Source: Sphingomonas colocasiae
GTDB lineage: Bacteria; Pseudomonadota; Alphaproteobacteria; Sphingomonadales; Sphingomonadaceae
DNA: 64,000 nucleotides
NCBI RefSeq assembly: GCF_019880585.1
Contig: NZ_JAINVV010000007.1
Span: 124,001 to 188,000 of the forward strand
Direction of reading: 5' to 3'
The first letter of the stretch is position 1; every line of letters starts with the position of its first letter. The position numbers and the translations under genes are program-made. The notes beneath the pieces are model-generated. The model saw only the letters and a list, made by a program, of their open reading frames with translations. It made no database searches and had not been told where the DNA came from. Shown piece after piece: positions 48,441 through 56,604 of the stretch.

Positions 48441-49328
48441 ATGGCACGCATCGGCTTTATCGGCCTGGGCAATATGGGCGGCGGCATGGCCGCGAACCTG
48501 GCGAAGGCCGGACATGACGTCCGCGCGTTCGACCTTTCGGCCGAGGCGCTGGAACGCGCGAAGGCGGCGGGCTGCCTGCCCGTCGACAGCGCGGCGGCGG
48601 CGGCCGAGGGCGCCGAGGCCATCGTGACGATGCTGCCCGCCGGCAAGCATGTCGAACAGGTGTATGAAGACGCGATCTTCGGCAATGCCGCGCCCGGCAC
48701 GCTGCTGCTCGACTGTTCGACGATCGACGTCGACACCGCCAAGCGCGTGGCGGCGGCCGCCGCCGCCAAGGGCCTGGTCGCGGTCGACGCGCCGGTTTCC
48801 GGCGGCATCGCGGCGGCGAATGGCGGCACGCTCACCTTCATGGTCGGCGGGTCCGCCGAGGCGTTCGGCCGCGCCGAACCGATCCTGGCGAAGATGGGCA
48901 AGGCGGTGATCCATGCCGGCGCGAACGGCGCGGGCCAGGCGGCCAAGATCGTCAACAACATGATCCTGGGCGCGCAGATGGTTTCCACCTGCGAGGCGTT
49001 CCTGCTCGCGCAGAAGCTGGGGCTGGATCCGCAGACCTTCTACGACATCTCGTCCAAGGCGTCGGGCCAGAGCTGGTCGATGACCAGCTATTGCCCCGTC
49101 CCCGGCGTCGGCCCGCAATCGCCCGCCGACAATGATTATCAGGGCGGCTTCGCGGCTGCGCTGATGCTCAAGGATCTGCGGCTGGCGATGGAAGCCGCCG
49201 AAAGCGCGGGCGCGCAGGTGCCGATGGGCAAGCGCGCGCGCGAACTCTACGAAGCCTTCACCGAAGCCGGCCAGGGCGGGCTCGATTTCTCCGGCATCAT
49301 CAAGATGCTCGACGAAAAGGCGGGCTAG
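48441..49328 (+). CDS. mmsB: 3-hydroxyisobutyrate dehydrogenase
   Basis: A 295-residue beta-hydroxyacid dehydrogenase. The N-terminal NAD motif is IGFIGLGNMGGGMAANLAKA. The substrate site is VDAPVSGGIAAANGGTLTFM, and the catalytic lysine lies in GQAAKIVNNMILG. It oxidises 3-hydroxyisobutyrate to methylmalonate semialdehyde, the substrate of MmsA, closing the pathway. The start ATG at 48441 follows TGGAGAGATC. It is the last gene of the cluster; hairpins separate it from the hydratase gene. Confidence 0.95.
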   Translation: MARIGFIGLGNMGGGMAANLAKAGHDVRAFDLSAEALERAKAAGCLPVDSAAAAAEGAEAIVTMLPAGKHVEQVYEDAIFGNAAPGTLLLDCSTIDVDTAKRVAAAAAAKGLVAVDAPVSGGIAAANGGTLTFMVGGSAEAFGRAEPILAKMGKAVIHAGANGAGQAAKIVNNMILGAQMVSTCEAFLLAQKLGLDPQTFYDISSKASGQSWSMTSYCPVPGVGPQSPADNDYQGGFAAALMLKDLRLAMEAAESAGAQVPMGKRARELYEAFTEAGQGGLDFSGIIKMLDEKAG

Positions 49329-49365
49329 AGCGCCGTCTTCAGGACAGCGCTCTTTCGCGCTTTCC

Positions 49366-49782
49366 TCAGATACGCGAACGCAGCCCCGGCCGGCGAAAGT
49401 CGGTCGCGGGCTGGAAGCGGTGCGGAACGACATGGCCGGACCGCGCCGCGCCCGGCGACGCCGTCACGTCGGCCGGATCGATCGGATCGGTGAACTCCAC
49501 GCCGAACTGGCCCTGGCGCACCCAGGCGATCCGCCCGGCGACCGTGCCGATGCCCGGCAGGTTCATCTCGACGCGCTGCCACGGTTCCACCGCCGCGTCG
49601 GTGCGCCCGCCCATGCCGCCCGACGAGATGTTGCGGATCCGCGTCTTCACCACGCGACCATCGGCCAGCCGCATGTCGCAGGCGAGCAGCCGGCTGCGCC
49701 GCGCCTCGCGCGGTGGCTCCCCGCTCCCCTCGCCCGGCGGCGCCGCCGGGGCATCCGGTCGGTTTTCGGCGCCTTTTTCCAT
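49366..49782 (-). CDS. PilZ domain protein
   Basis: The 138-residue protein has a PilZ fold with the c-di-GMP motifs R-x-x-x-R (in REARRSRLLACDMRL) and N-x-S-x-x-G (NISSGGMGG). After the domain there is a 35-residue tail with VVPHRFQPATDFRRPGLRSR. It closely resembles the PilZ protein at 50313, including the tail. It is likely a single-domain c-di-GMP receptor acting on an unknown partner. I prefer the ATG at 49782 (MEKGAENRPDAPAAPP); a GTG at 49797 is possible. Confidence 0.85.
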   Translation of the reverse strand: MEKGAENRPDAPAAPPGEGSGEPPREARRSRLLACDMRLADGRVVKTRIRNISSGGMGGRTDAAVEPWQRVEMNLPGIGTVAGRIAWVRQGQFGVEFTDPIDPADVTASPGAARSGHVVPHRFQPATDFRRPGLRSRI

Positions 49783-50024
49783 GACGGGGCAACGCACGGG
49801 CCGGGAAAAGTTCCCAACGGCAAAACTACGTCGCGGCCAAGAATCGGTTTCTGGCGCCGAACCGTGATCGCGCTAGATATGCGTCATCGGCGGTCCGGCC
49901 GATCCCATCCGGACCCGCGGCTTTTGATTGGTCAGCTTGCTCCGCGTCACCAACGGCTAAAGCGCACGATGCGCGGCCCCCTGCGTGAAGGGGCTGTCCT
50001 CGTGGACCGTATGAGGAGGTCACG
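49783..50024. other. Intergenic region before two tiny genes
   Basis: No gene is evident between the PilZ start and the micro-ORF at 50025. On the plus strand the stretch ends in CCGTATGAGGAGGTCACG, a strong Shine-Dalgarno directly upstream of that ORF. Confidence 0.4.
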
Positions 50025-50072
50025 ATGACAGAGATCATGATGTGCGGTTCGACGTGTAGCAGCGCCGCCTGA
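50025..50072 (+). CDS. Putative 15-residue micro-ORF
   Basis: ATG at 50025 follows AGGAGG at a 6-7-base distance and encodes MTEIMMCGSTCSSAA before TGA. The peptide has two cysteines (Cys7, Cys11) and no charged residue except Glu3. A 51-codon gene, also with a strong Shine-Dalgarno, follows 71 bases later. It could be a leader peptide or a small functional peptide. There is no evidence beyond the ribosome-binding site and position. Confidence 0.4.
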   Translation: MTEIMMCGSTCSSAA

Positions 50073-50143
50073 GCGCGGCCTGTTCCCCATTGTCATCCCC
50101 GTTTCATGAAGCGGCCCCACAGGGGCGCGCAAGGAGGCACGTC

Positions 50144-50299
50144 ATGCCGAGTTCCAACAGCAGCGAGCGCCGCTCGCTCGCCGATTATCCCGCATCGCTC
50201 CAGTCGGCCGCCCACGCGTTGTGGGGCGACGATTTCTGGGGCCGATACCAGCCGCGCCCGGTGAAGAAGCCCGATCCCAAGAAGCGCGCCAGGCGCTAG
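50144..50299 (+). CDS. Small uncharacterised protein (51 aa)
   Basis: Encodes MPSSNSSERRSLADYPASLQ... with a central ALWGDDFWGRYQPRP and a strongly basic tail (KKPDPKKRARR). AAGGAGG lies 8 bases upstream of the ATG at 50144, an excellent ribosome-binding site. There is no signal peptide or membrane helix. It sits between two PilZ genes of opposite strand. I do not recognise the family. Confidence 0.65.
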   Translation: MPSSNSSERRSLADYPASLQSAAHALWGDDFWGRYQPRPVKKPDPKKRARR

Positions 50300-50312
50300 T
50301 TGGTCCCCCTTA

Positions 50313-50714
50313 TCAGCGAGGCCGCAGGCCCGGGCGGCGATAATCGCTGCCCGGCTGGTAGATCGGCGGCACGACATGGCCGCTCTTCTGCGGCTGGGCG
50401 GATGTGACCAGCGCCTTGGCGGGATCGATCGGGCGATCGAACTGCACGCCGAACTGATCCTGCCGCACCCAGGCGATCTTGCCCGCGACCGCGCCGATCC
50501 CCGGCAACATCACCTCCACCGGCTGCCACGCATCGACCGGCGCGTCCGCGCGGCCGCCAAGCCCGCCCGCCGAGATGTTGCGCACGCGAATCCGCAAAAC
50601 GGCTCCGTCCTGGAGCCGCATGTCGCAGGCCAGCAATCGGCTCGTCCGGGGCTCACGGGATTGGCCGTCGCCCGGTTCTGCCGAATTTCCGGCGTCGGGA
50701 TTCGTGCCGTCCAA
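50313..50714 (-). CDS. PilZ domain protein (paralogue)
   Basis: About 133 residues if started at the TTG at 50714, which has GGAGGA 4 bases upstream; no ATG or GTG lies in a suitable place. The PilZ motifs are R-x-x-x-R in REPRTSRLLACDMRL and N-x-S-x-x-G in NISAGGLGG. The C-terminal tail VVPPIYQPGSDYRRPGLRPR matches the tail of the PilZ protein at 49366. The two are clear paralogues separated by small genes on the other strand. c-di-GMP binding is expected. Confidence 0.82.
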   Translation of the reverse strand: MDGTNPDAGNSAEPGDGQSREPRTSRLLACDMRLQDGAVLRIRVRNISAGGLGGRADAPVDAWQPVEVMLPGIGAVAGKIAWVRQDQFGVQFDRPIDPAKALVTSAQPQKSGHVVPPIYQPGSDYRRPGLRPR

Positions 50715-50812
50715 TCGGTCCTCCAGAAGGATATCCGCGTGTTGAATACCGCAGAATCGTGCCGGATGTGAACCGGATTCCCGCTCAAGCCACCGCAATC
50801 CGCCGCAATTTT

Positions 50813-51682
50813 CTAGAAAGTGTAGCCGATTCCGATCGCGCCCAGCCACTGGTTGGAATTGCCCGCTACGCTCACGACCGGGCTGCGCTTGAAGTCGCCG
50901 AGCAGCTTCGAATAATTGCCCACCGCGAACAAGGCCCAGCCCTTGCGCAGATCGCCCGAGAGCGAGACGCTGCCGAGCAGGCCGACGCTGACATTCTTCC
51001 AGCCGCCGTCGGGCGTATAGGCGGGCAGGCCGCTGGCGGCGGCGCCCGCCGGGGTCACGCCGAAATAGGTGCGGGCATAGCCGTCCCCCACCCGTTCCGC
51101 CGACAGCGACAGGCCGACATAGGTGGTCGGGCTGAGCGGCGTGCCATATTCGATCGTCGGCGAAAGCACATAGCTGTCATGCGTATCGGTCACGTCGCGC
51201 AGATAGGCGACGCGGAACGACAGGGTATCGTAATCGCTGGTGATCACGCCGGTCTTGGCGATGCCCGCGAAGGCGCCGACCTCGATCGCGGTGTCGAGCT
51301 TGCCGAGCGCGCGCACCTGCGGGTCCTTGATCCGGCGCGTCCGGTTGAGGCGCACCGCCGCCACCGGCCCGAGCGAGATGTCCAGGCTGTTGCCCGGCCC
51401 TTCGGGAATGGCGTCGAAATAGAACTGGGTGCCGCGCGAGTAGAAATTATGGCCCGCCACCTTGCCGCGCACGGCGGCGGCGGGGATCAGCACATAATCG
51501 TCCGATCCCTCATAGGAGGGCATATAGCCGACACCCGCGCCGATCGTCAGCGTATCGTCATTCTCGGGCGGCGGCGGCGCCTGCCCGGATGATTGCGCCA
51601 AGGACGGGGCCGCGACCAGCAGCAGCGCCGAAACGCCGACAAGGGATGCGCACCGCACCCGTCCGACTGCGCGATCGATCAT
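50813..51682 (-). CDS. MipA/OmpV family outer-membrane protein
   Basis: A 289-residue protein with signal peptide (MIDRAVGRVRCASLVGVSAL, cleavage after APSLAQ). The remainder is a beta barrel: TIGAGVGYMPSYEGSDDYVL is a MipA/OmpV hallmark, and the protein ends in WLGAIGIGYTF with terminal Phe for BAM recognition. The family includes MltA-interacting scaffold proteins and outer-membrane proteins of unknown role. I chose the ATG at 51682 with GGGAGG upstream. The downstream PilZ gene begins about 100 bases later. Confidence 0.9.
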   Translation of the reverse strand: MIDRAVGRVRCASLVGVSALLLVAAPSLAQSSGQAPPPPENDDTLTIGAGVGYMPSYEGSDDYVLIPAAAVRGKVAGHNFYSRGTQFYFDAIPEGPGNSLDISLGPVAAVRLNRTRRIKDPQVRALGKLDTAIEVGAFAGIAKTGVITSDYDTLSFRVAYLRDVTDTHDSYVLSPTIEYGTPLSPTTYVGLSLSAERVGDGYARTYFGVTPAGAAASGLPAYTPDGGWKNVSVGLLGSVSLSGDLRKGWALFAVGNYSKLLGDFKRSPVVSVAGNSNQWLGAIGIGYTF

Positions 51683-51749
51683 CCGGAAAACCTCCCTGTA
51701 GACTCCGGGAAGCAAAACGGTCCGCAAGCTCAATTGGTTGCGGAGGCGG

Positions 51750-52241
51750 TCACAGGAAATATTTCATCCGTATGACCTGGGTGACGGGCGCGCCATCGAC
51801 CGCGAAGCTGGCGGAGGCGAAGCTGGGCGGGCCGAACATCAGGCGCGGATTGCGCGAAAAGCCGACGCCCTCCTTCGGAATGCCCGCGAAGGTATCGAGT
51901 TTGGAATTGCCGTTCTCGTCATGAATCACCGCCACCACATAGGCGCCGCGCGGCAGATCGCCGAACTGCACCGCGCCGCCATTGGCGGGCGCCGAACGGG
52001 TGATCGCGCTCTTGTCCTTCGAACAATCGGGGAAGCCCGCCGGATTGGTGGTCAGGCAGATGCGGATGATCCCCTTGGTCGATCGCAAGCCTTCGAAGCG
52101 GAGGTCAAGCGATCCCGGCTGGGCCGTCGCCCCCGGCAGCGCCAGCAGCGCCGCGCCCGCCGCCGCCGGGCGCCAGATCGAAGCGACCCAGGCCCTTGTC
52201 CGTCCCGCACAGCCGATCCCAGAACCGGAAATAGAGCCCAT
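51750..52241 (-). CDS. DUF2141 domain protein
   Basis: A 163-residue protein. A possible signal/hydrophobic region is near residues 25-45 (RPAAAGAALLALPGATA). The DUF2141 domain then follows: LDLRFEGLRSTKGIIRICL, FGDLPRGAYVVAVIHDENGN, GVGFSRNPRLMFGPPSFASA. The periplasmic function is unknown. With the ATG at 52241 the gene overlaps the end of the sterol-desaturase gene by about 137 bases in another frame, unusually long. A later non-standard start would remove the signal peptide, so I keep this one with caution. Confidence 0.75.
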   Translation of the reverse strand: MGSISGSGIGCAGRTRAWVASIWRPAAAGAALLALPGATAQPGSLDLRFEGLRSTKGIIRICLTTNPAGFPDCSKDKSAITRSAPANGGAVQFGDLPRGAYVVAVIHDENGNSKLDTFAGIPKEGVGFSRNPRLMFGPPSFASASFAVDGAPVTQVIRMKYFL

Positions 52242-52896
52242 AATTGCACCTGTATTCGGCATGATGCCGCTGGTGATGGCTCGCCGTGATCAGCCAGCGC
52301 CCCAACGGACCGCCATGGATGAACCGCGGAAAGATTTCCCACCCCATGTGATTGGTCACCCCCATAACCGTCATGATCGTCAGCACAAGCGCGAGCACGG
52401 CGACATGGATGGGAATTGCGAAGACCAGCGCGGGAATCACGACCGCGCCGGTCAGCGCTTCCCAGGGATGGAAGCTCATCGCCGCCCAGGCCGTGGGCGG
52501 GCGGCTGGCGTGATGGACGGCATGGGCGATGCGGAACGGCCCCGGCCGGTGCATCCAGCGATGCGTCCAGTAGAACCAGGTGTCGTGCGCGAACAGGTAG
52601 AGCAGCAGCGAAAACGGCAAATACCAGAGTGGGAAGGCCGCCGCGTCGGTATAGATCCGCGTCCAGCCGCGATTCTGCCAGCCCCAGGCGACGATGCCGG
52701 CGGGCACGCCGTAGATGGCGGCGCTGGCGAGCGACCAGGCGATCTCGCGCCGCATCTGCCCGTCCAGCCCCCGGTACAGCCCCGGATGCCGGATCCGCGT
52801 GGCCAGCGCGAAGCCGCCGCTGGCCAGCAGGTAGCGCACGCCGACGATCAGCGTCATGGCGAGCGCGGAAAGCGCGATGGCGATTGCGACGGTCAC
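52105..52896 (-). CDS. Sterol desaturase/fatty acid hydroxylase family protein
   Basis: A 263-residue membrane di-iron enzyme. Three histidine boxes are visible: HDTWFYWTHRWMH, HAVHH and HHQRHH. Several hydrophobic helices surround them (IAIALSALAMTLIVGVRYLL; FPLWYLPFSLLLYLFAH; VVIPALVFAIPIHVAVLAL). It is longer than ordinary CrtZ. It is divergent from crtY, so a carotenoid ring hydroxylase role is tempting but not shown by the sequence. The start is GTG at 52896. The C-terminal 45 residues (Gly/Ala-rich) overlap the DUF2141 gene and may not be conserved. Confidence 0.82.
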   Translation of the reverse strand: MTVAIAIALSALAMTLIVGVRYLLASGGFALATRIRHPGLYRGLDGQMRREIAWSLASAAIYGVPAGIVAWGWQNRGWTRIYTDAAAFPLWYLPFSLLLYLFAHDTWFYWTHRWMHRPGPFRIAHAVHHASRPPTAWAAMSFHPWEALTGAVVIPALVFAIPIHVAVLALVLTIMTVMGVTNHMGWEIFPRFIHGGPLGRWLITASHHQRHHAEYRCNYGLYFRFWDRLCGTDKGLGRFDLAPGGGGRGAAGAAGGDGPAGIA

Positions 52897-53013
52897 GGGG
52901 ACGGCTTTACGGCCCTAATGCCCGCCAGCCAAGACGAGCGGGGCGTTTGATCCGATCGTTCCCCATCTTCCCCCCTTGCGCGCGCCACCCCCTTCTGTAG
53001 GTGGCATGCGACA

Positions 53014-54186
53014 ATGCCGAGCAAGATTATCTGTGACATCGCGATCGTCGGCGGCGGACTGGCCGGATCGCTGATCGCCCTCGCCCTGCGTGCCCGGCGG
53101 CCGGGGCTCGACGTGCGCCTGATCGAGGAAAGCGACGTGCTGGGCGGCGACCATGTCTGGTCGTTCTTCGCCGAGGATGTCGCGCCCGAGGATCGCTGGC
53201 TGGTCGCGCCGCTCGTCCGCCATATGTGGCAGGGCCATCGCGTCGCCTTTCCGGACCATGCGCGCGCGCTTTCGGGCGGCTATTATTCGATCCTGTCCGA
53301 GGATCTGGACCGCCACGTCCGCGCCACCCTGCCCAGGCGTTCGGTGATGACGGGGCGGCGCGTCGCATCCCTCACCCGCGCCAGCGTGGTGATCACGGGC
53401 GGCACCCGCATCAAGGCGACGGGCGTGATCGACGCGCGCGGGGCGGCGGATCTGAACCTGCTCGATCTCGGCTGGCAGAAATTCGTCGGCCGCGAACTGG
53501 TGCTCGACGCGCCGCACGGGCAGGACATGCCGATGGTAATGGACGCGACGGTGCCGCAGATCGACGGCTATCGCTTCGTCTACAGCCTGCCGTTCGAGAT
53601 CGAGCGCATGTTCGTCGAGGACACCTATTACAGCGACTCGCCCGATCTGGATGCCGATGCCTGCCGCCAGCGCATTTCCGACTACGCCACCGGCCGGGGC
53701 TGGCGGGTGCAGCATGTCGCGCGCGAGGAGATCGGCGTGCTGCCCGTCTGCATGGGCGGCGATTTCGACGCCTATTGGGCCTCTGGCGGGCAGCAGGTGG
53801 CGAAGGCGGGCGTGCGCGCCGCGCTGTTCCACCCCACCACCGGCTATTCGCTGCCCGATGCGGTGCGCACGGCCGCGCTGGTCGCCGGGCTGCCCCGGCT
53901 CGACGGCGCGGCGCTGCACGACGCGGTGCATGAATTCGCGAAAAAGGCCTGGGAGGATCGCGGCTTCTATCGCATGTTGAACAGGATGCTGTTCCATGCC
54001 GCCGAGCCCGCCGAGCGCTACAAGGTGCTTGAGCATTTCTATCGCCTCGATCCGGGGCTGATCGCGCGCTTCTATGCCGGCCGTTCCACCGCGATGGACA
54101 AGGCGCGCATCCTGATGGGCAAGCCGCCGGTTCCCATCGGCCGCGCGCTCACCGCGATTCGCAAGCCCGCGAAGAAGCGGCGATGA
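53014..54186 (+). CDS. crtY: Lycopene beta-cyclase
   Basis: A 390-residue flavoprotein of the bacterial CrtY type. The N-terminal FAD motif is AIVGGGLAGSLIALALRAR; VWSFFAED and the catalytic-type motif MFVEDTYYSDS (FxEDT) are present, as is PTTGYSLPDAVRTA. It cyclises lycopene ends to beta-ionone rings in the membrane, giving beta-carotene, the precursor of sphingomonad yellow pigments. The ATG at 53014 has AGGTGG upstream. Its stop codon overlaps the crtI start. Confidence 0.93.
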   Translation: MPSKIICDIAIVGGGLAGSLIALALRARRPGLDVRLIEESDVLGGDHVWSFFAEDVAPEDRWLVAPLVRHMWQGHRVAFPDHARALSGGYYSILSEDLDRHVRATLPRRSVMTGRRVASLTRASVVITGGTRIKATGVIDARGAADLNLLDLGWQKFVGRELVLDAPHGQDMPMVMDATVPQIDGYRFVYSLPFEIERMFVEDTYYSDSPDLDADACRQRISDYATGRGWRVQHVAREEIGVLPVCMGGDFDAYWASGGQQVAKAGVRAALFHPTTGYSLPDAVRTAALVAGLPRLDGAALHDAVHEFAKKAWEDRGFYRMLNRMLFHAAEPAERYKVLEHFYRLDPGLIARFYAGRSTAMDKARILMGKPPVPIGRALTAIRKPAKKRR

Positions 54187-55661
54187 GGACCGCGGCGGTC
54201 ATCGGCGCGGGTTTCGGCGGCCTCGCGCTCGCCATCCGCCTGCAATCGGCGGGGATCGCCACCACCGTGATCGAGGCGCGCGACCAGCCCGGCGGGCGCG
54301 CCTATTCCTGGCGGAAGGACGGCTTCACCTTCGACGCGGGGCCGACGGTGATCACCGACCCGGCCTGCCTGAAGGAGCTATGGGCGCTGTCCGGTCACGA
54401 CATGGCGGCGGACGTGACGTTGACCCCGGTCAAGCCCTTCTACCGGCTCAACTGGCCCGACGGCACCAATTTCGACTATTCGAACGACGAGAACGACCTG
54501 CGCAAGGAGATCGCCCGGCTCGATCCGCATGACGTGGAGGGCTATGCCCGCTTCAGCGAATATGCCGCCGGCGTCTATCGCGAAGGCTATGAGAAGCTGG
54601 GCAGCGTGGCGTTCCTCGATTTCGCGTCGATGGTGAAGGCGTCGCCCGCGCTGATGAAATATCAGGCGTGGCGATCGGTCTATTCGATGGTTTCCAGCTT
54701 CGTGAAGAACGAGAAGCTGCGCGAGGCGCTGAGTTTCCACACGCTGCTGGTGGGCGGCAATCCGATGACGACGAGCGCGATCTACGCGCTGATCCACAAG
54801 CTGGAGAAAGACGGCGGCGTCTGGTTCGCGCAGGGCGGCACCAACCGGCTGGTCGCGGCGATGGTCACGCATTTCGAACGGCTGGGCGGCACGCTGCGCC
54901 TGGGCGATCCCGTCCGCCGGATCGATACGGTGGGCGACCGCGCGAGCGGGGTGACGACGGAAAGCGGCTGGCGCATCGATGTCGACGCGGTGGCCAGCAA
55001 TGCCGACGTCATGCACAGCTATCGCGATCTGCTGCCGCAAAACAAGCGCGGCGAGCGCGTCGCCGGGGCGCTGGCGAAGAAGCGCTGGTCCCCCTCGCTG
55101 TTCCTCGTCCATTTCGGCATCAAGGGCGCGTGGCCGGGCATTCCCCACCACATGATCCTGTTCGGCCCGCGCTATCGCGGCCTGCTGACCGACATCTACG
55201 ACACCGGGGTGCTGCCGCGCGATTTCTCGCTCTATCTGCACCATCCCACCGTCACCGATCCGTCGATGGCGCCCGAGGGGCATTCGACCTTCTACGCGCT
55301 TGCCCCCGTGCCGCACATGGGCAAGCTGCCGGTGGACTGGAACGAGATCGGCCCGATCCTGGAAAAGCGCATCCTGGACGAGATCGGCCGCCGGCTGATC
55401 CCCGATATCCATGAGCGGATCGTCACCAGCTTCCGCTACACGCCCACCGATTTCGGGCGCGACCTGAACGCCCATCTCGGCAGCGCCTTCAGCCTGGAAC
55501 CGATCCTGACGCAGAGCGCGTGGTTCCGGACGCACAATCGCGACGATGCGATATCCAATCTCTATTTCGTGGGCGCCGGCACGCATCCGGGCGCGGGCAT
55601 TCCCGGCGTCGTCGGCAGCGCGAAGGCGACCGCGGCGCTGATGCTGGAGGACAGACGATGA
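54183..55661 (+). CDS. crtI: Phytoene desaturase
   Basis: A 492-residue CrtI-type desaturase. FAD motif at the N terminus (VIGAGFGGLALAIRLQSAG, then RDQPGGRAYSW). The C-terminal FAD segment is NLYFVGAGTHPGAGIPGVVG, the signature of bacterial phytoene dehydrogenases. It introduces double bonds into phytoene to make lycopene. It overlaps crtY by four bases (ATGA) and the following LOG gene likewise. No crtB or crtE is in this window. Confidence 0.95.
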   Translation: MRTAAVIGAGFGGLALAIRLQSAGIATTVIEARDQPGGRAYSWRKDGFTFDAGPTVITDPACLKELWALSGHDMAADVTLTPVKPFYRLNWPDGTNFDYSNDENDLRKEIARLDPHDVEGYARFSEYAAGVYREGYEKLGSVAFLDFASMVKASPALMKYQAWRSVYSMVSSFVKNEKLREALSFHTLLVGGNPMTTSAIYALIHKLEKDGGVWFAQGGTNRLVAAMVTHFERLGGTLRLGDPVRRIDTVGDRASGVTTESGWRIDVDAVASNADVMHSYRDLLPQNKRGERVAGALAKKRWSPSLFLVHFGIKGAWPGIPHHMILFGPRYRGLLTDIYDTGVLPRDFSLYLHHPTVTDPSMAPEGHSTFYALAPVPHMGKLPVDWNEIGPILEKRILDEIGRRLIPDIHERIVTSFRYTPTDFGRDLNAHLGSAFSLEPILTQSAWFRTHNRDDAISNLYFVGAGTHPGAGIPGVVGSAKATAALMLEDRR

Positions 55662-56239
55662 ATCGCCTTGCCATTTATTGCGGCTCGGCCACGCCAACCG
55701 ATCCCGTCTATATCGAATCCGCCCGCATGGTGGGCCGTACGCTCGCCCAGCGCGGCATCGGCGTCGTCTATGGCGGCGGCCGGCTGGGGTTGATGGGCGC
55801 GGTGGCGGACGCCGCGCTGGAGGCGGGCGGCGAGGTGATCGGCGTGATCCCCGACGCGCTGGTGAACGCGGAGGTCGCGCATTGCGGCTGCACCGCGCTC
55901 CACACCGTGCAGACCATGCACCAGCGCAAGCAGCTCTTCACCGACCTGTCGGACGGTTTCATCTCGATCCCCGGCGGGGTCGGCACGATGGACGAATTGT
56001 GGGAAGCGGTGAGCTGGGCGCAGCTCGGCTATCATGAGAAGCCGGTCGGGCTGCTCAACATCGCGGGCTATTACGACCATCTGATCGCCTTCGCCGAACA
56101 TATGGCGGAGGTCGGCTTCGTCCGCCCGCAGCATCGCGGCATCCTGATCGTCGACGACACGCTCGACGGGCTGCTGGCGAAGATGGCCGAATACAAGCCG
56201 CACACCACGATCTTCCGGATGACCAGCGACCAGCTTTAG
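55658..56239 (+). CDS. LOG family protein (cytokinin riboside 5'-monophosphate phosphoribohydrolase-like)
   Basis: A 193-residue Rossmann-fold protein. Characteristic motifs are GVVYGGGRLGLMGAVADAAL and PGGVGTMDELWEAVSWAQLG (PGGxGTxxE). LOG enzymes remove ribose 5-phosphate from nucleotide monophosphates; in non-plant-associated bacteria the physiological substrate is unclear. The start overlaps the crtI stop codon (ATGA), so it is translated with the carotenoid genes. Its TAG stop codon falls at the edge of a MITE-like repeat, so the C terminus may have been reset by that insertion. Confidence 0.9.
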   Translation: MNRLAIYCGSATPTDPVYIESARMVGRTLAQRGIGVVYGGGRLGLMGAVADAALEAGGEVIGVIPDALVNAEVAHCGCTALHTVQTMHQRKQLFTDLSDGFISIPGGVGTMDELWEAVSWAQLGYHEKPVGLLNIAGYYDHLIAFAEHMAEVGFVRPQHRGILIVDDTLDGLLAKMAEYKPHTTIFRMTSDQL

Positions 56240-56449
56240 AGTCTGTTTGGAAAATGCGCCGATGGCGCATTGCCGCACCGGCCCGCTCCCCCACCCGGCC
56301 TCCCAACGGCAGTATCTTGTGGGAGGCCGGGTGGGGGAGCGGGCGGAACAGGCCAAGGTTCCGGCGATGCGAAGCATCGTTGGAATGCCTGTGGAGGGCG
56401 GTGCGGCTCTGGAAATGTGCTCTTCCGCACATTTCCAAACAGACTCTTA
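56238..56449. mobile_element. MITE-like element with AGAGTCTGTTTGGAAA ends
   Basis: Terminal inverted repeats AGAGTCTGTTTGGAAAATGC (left) and TTTCCAAACAGACTCT (right). Inside is a further near-perfect palindrome of about 23 bp per arm (CCGCTCCCCCACCCGGCCTC... and its complement) around 56281-56343. There is no open reading frame for a transposase. The left end overlaps the LOG stop codon. Confidence 0.75.
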
Positions 56450-56604
56450 GAACCGGGAGGCAAGCCGATATTCGCGCTTGAACCAACCGATTCCGGTGAT
56501 GTCGGCGTCCTCGAGATCGCGCATAGGCAAGCAAACCGGGTTTCCCTCACCCCCGCAAGCTGCTTAAAGCTTCAACGATCATTCGAAACGGGGGTCCTCC
56601 ACTG
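56240..56604. other. Intergenic region after the LOG gene
   Basis: The first 210 bases are the MITE-like element described separately. The rest (56450-56604) runs up to the signal-peptide gene and shows no feature apart from a possible AT-rich promoter near AAAGCTTCAACGATCATT (about 56566). Confidence 0.6.

Noticed and set aside
52105-52896. CrtZ beta-carotene hydroxylase
   Set aside because: It is longer than CrtZ and matches the broader sterol desaturase pattern; only the neighbourhood suggests carotenoids.
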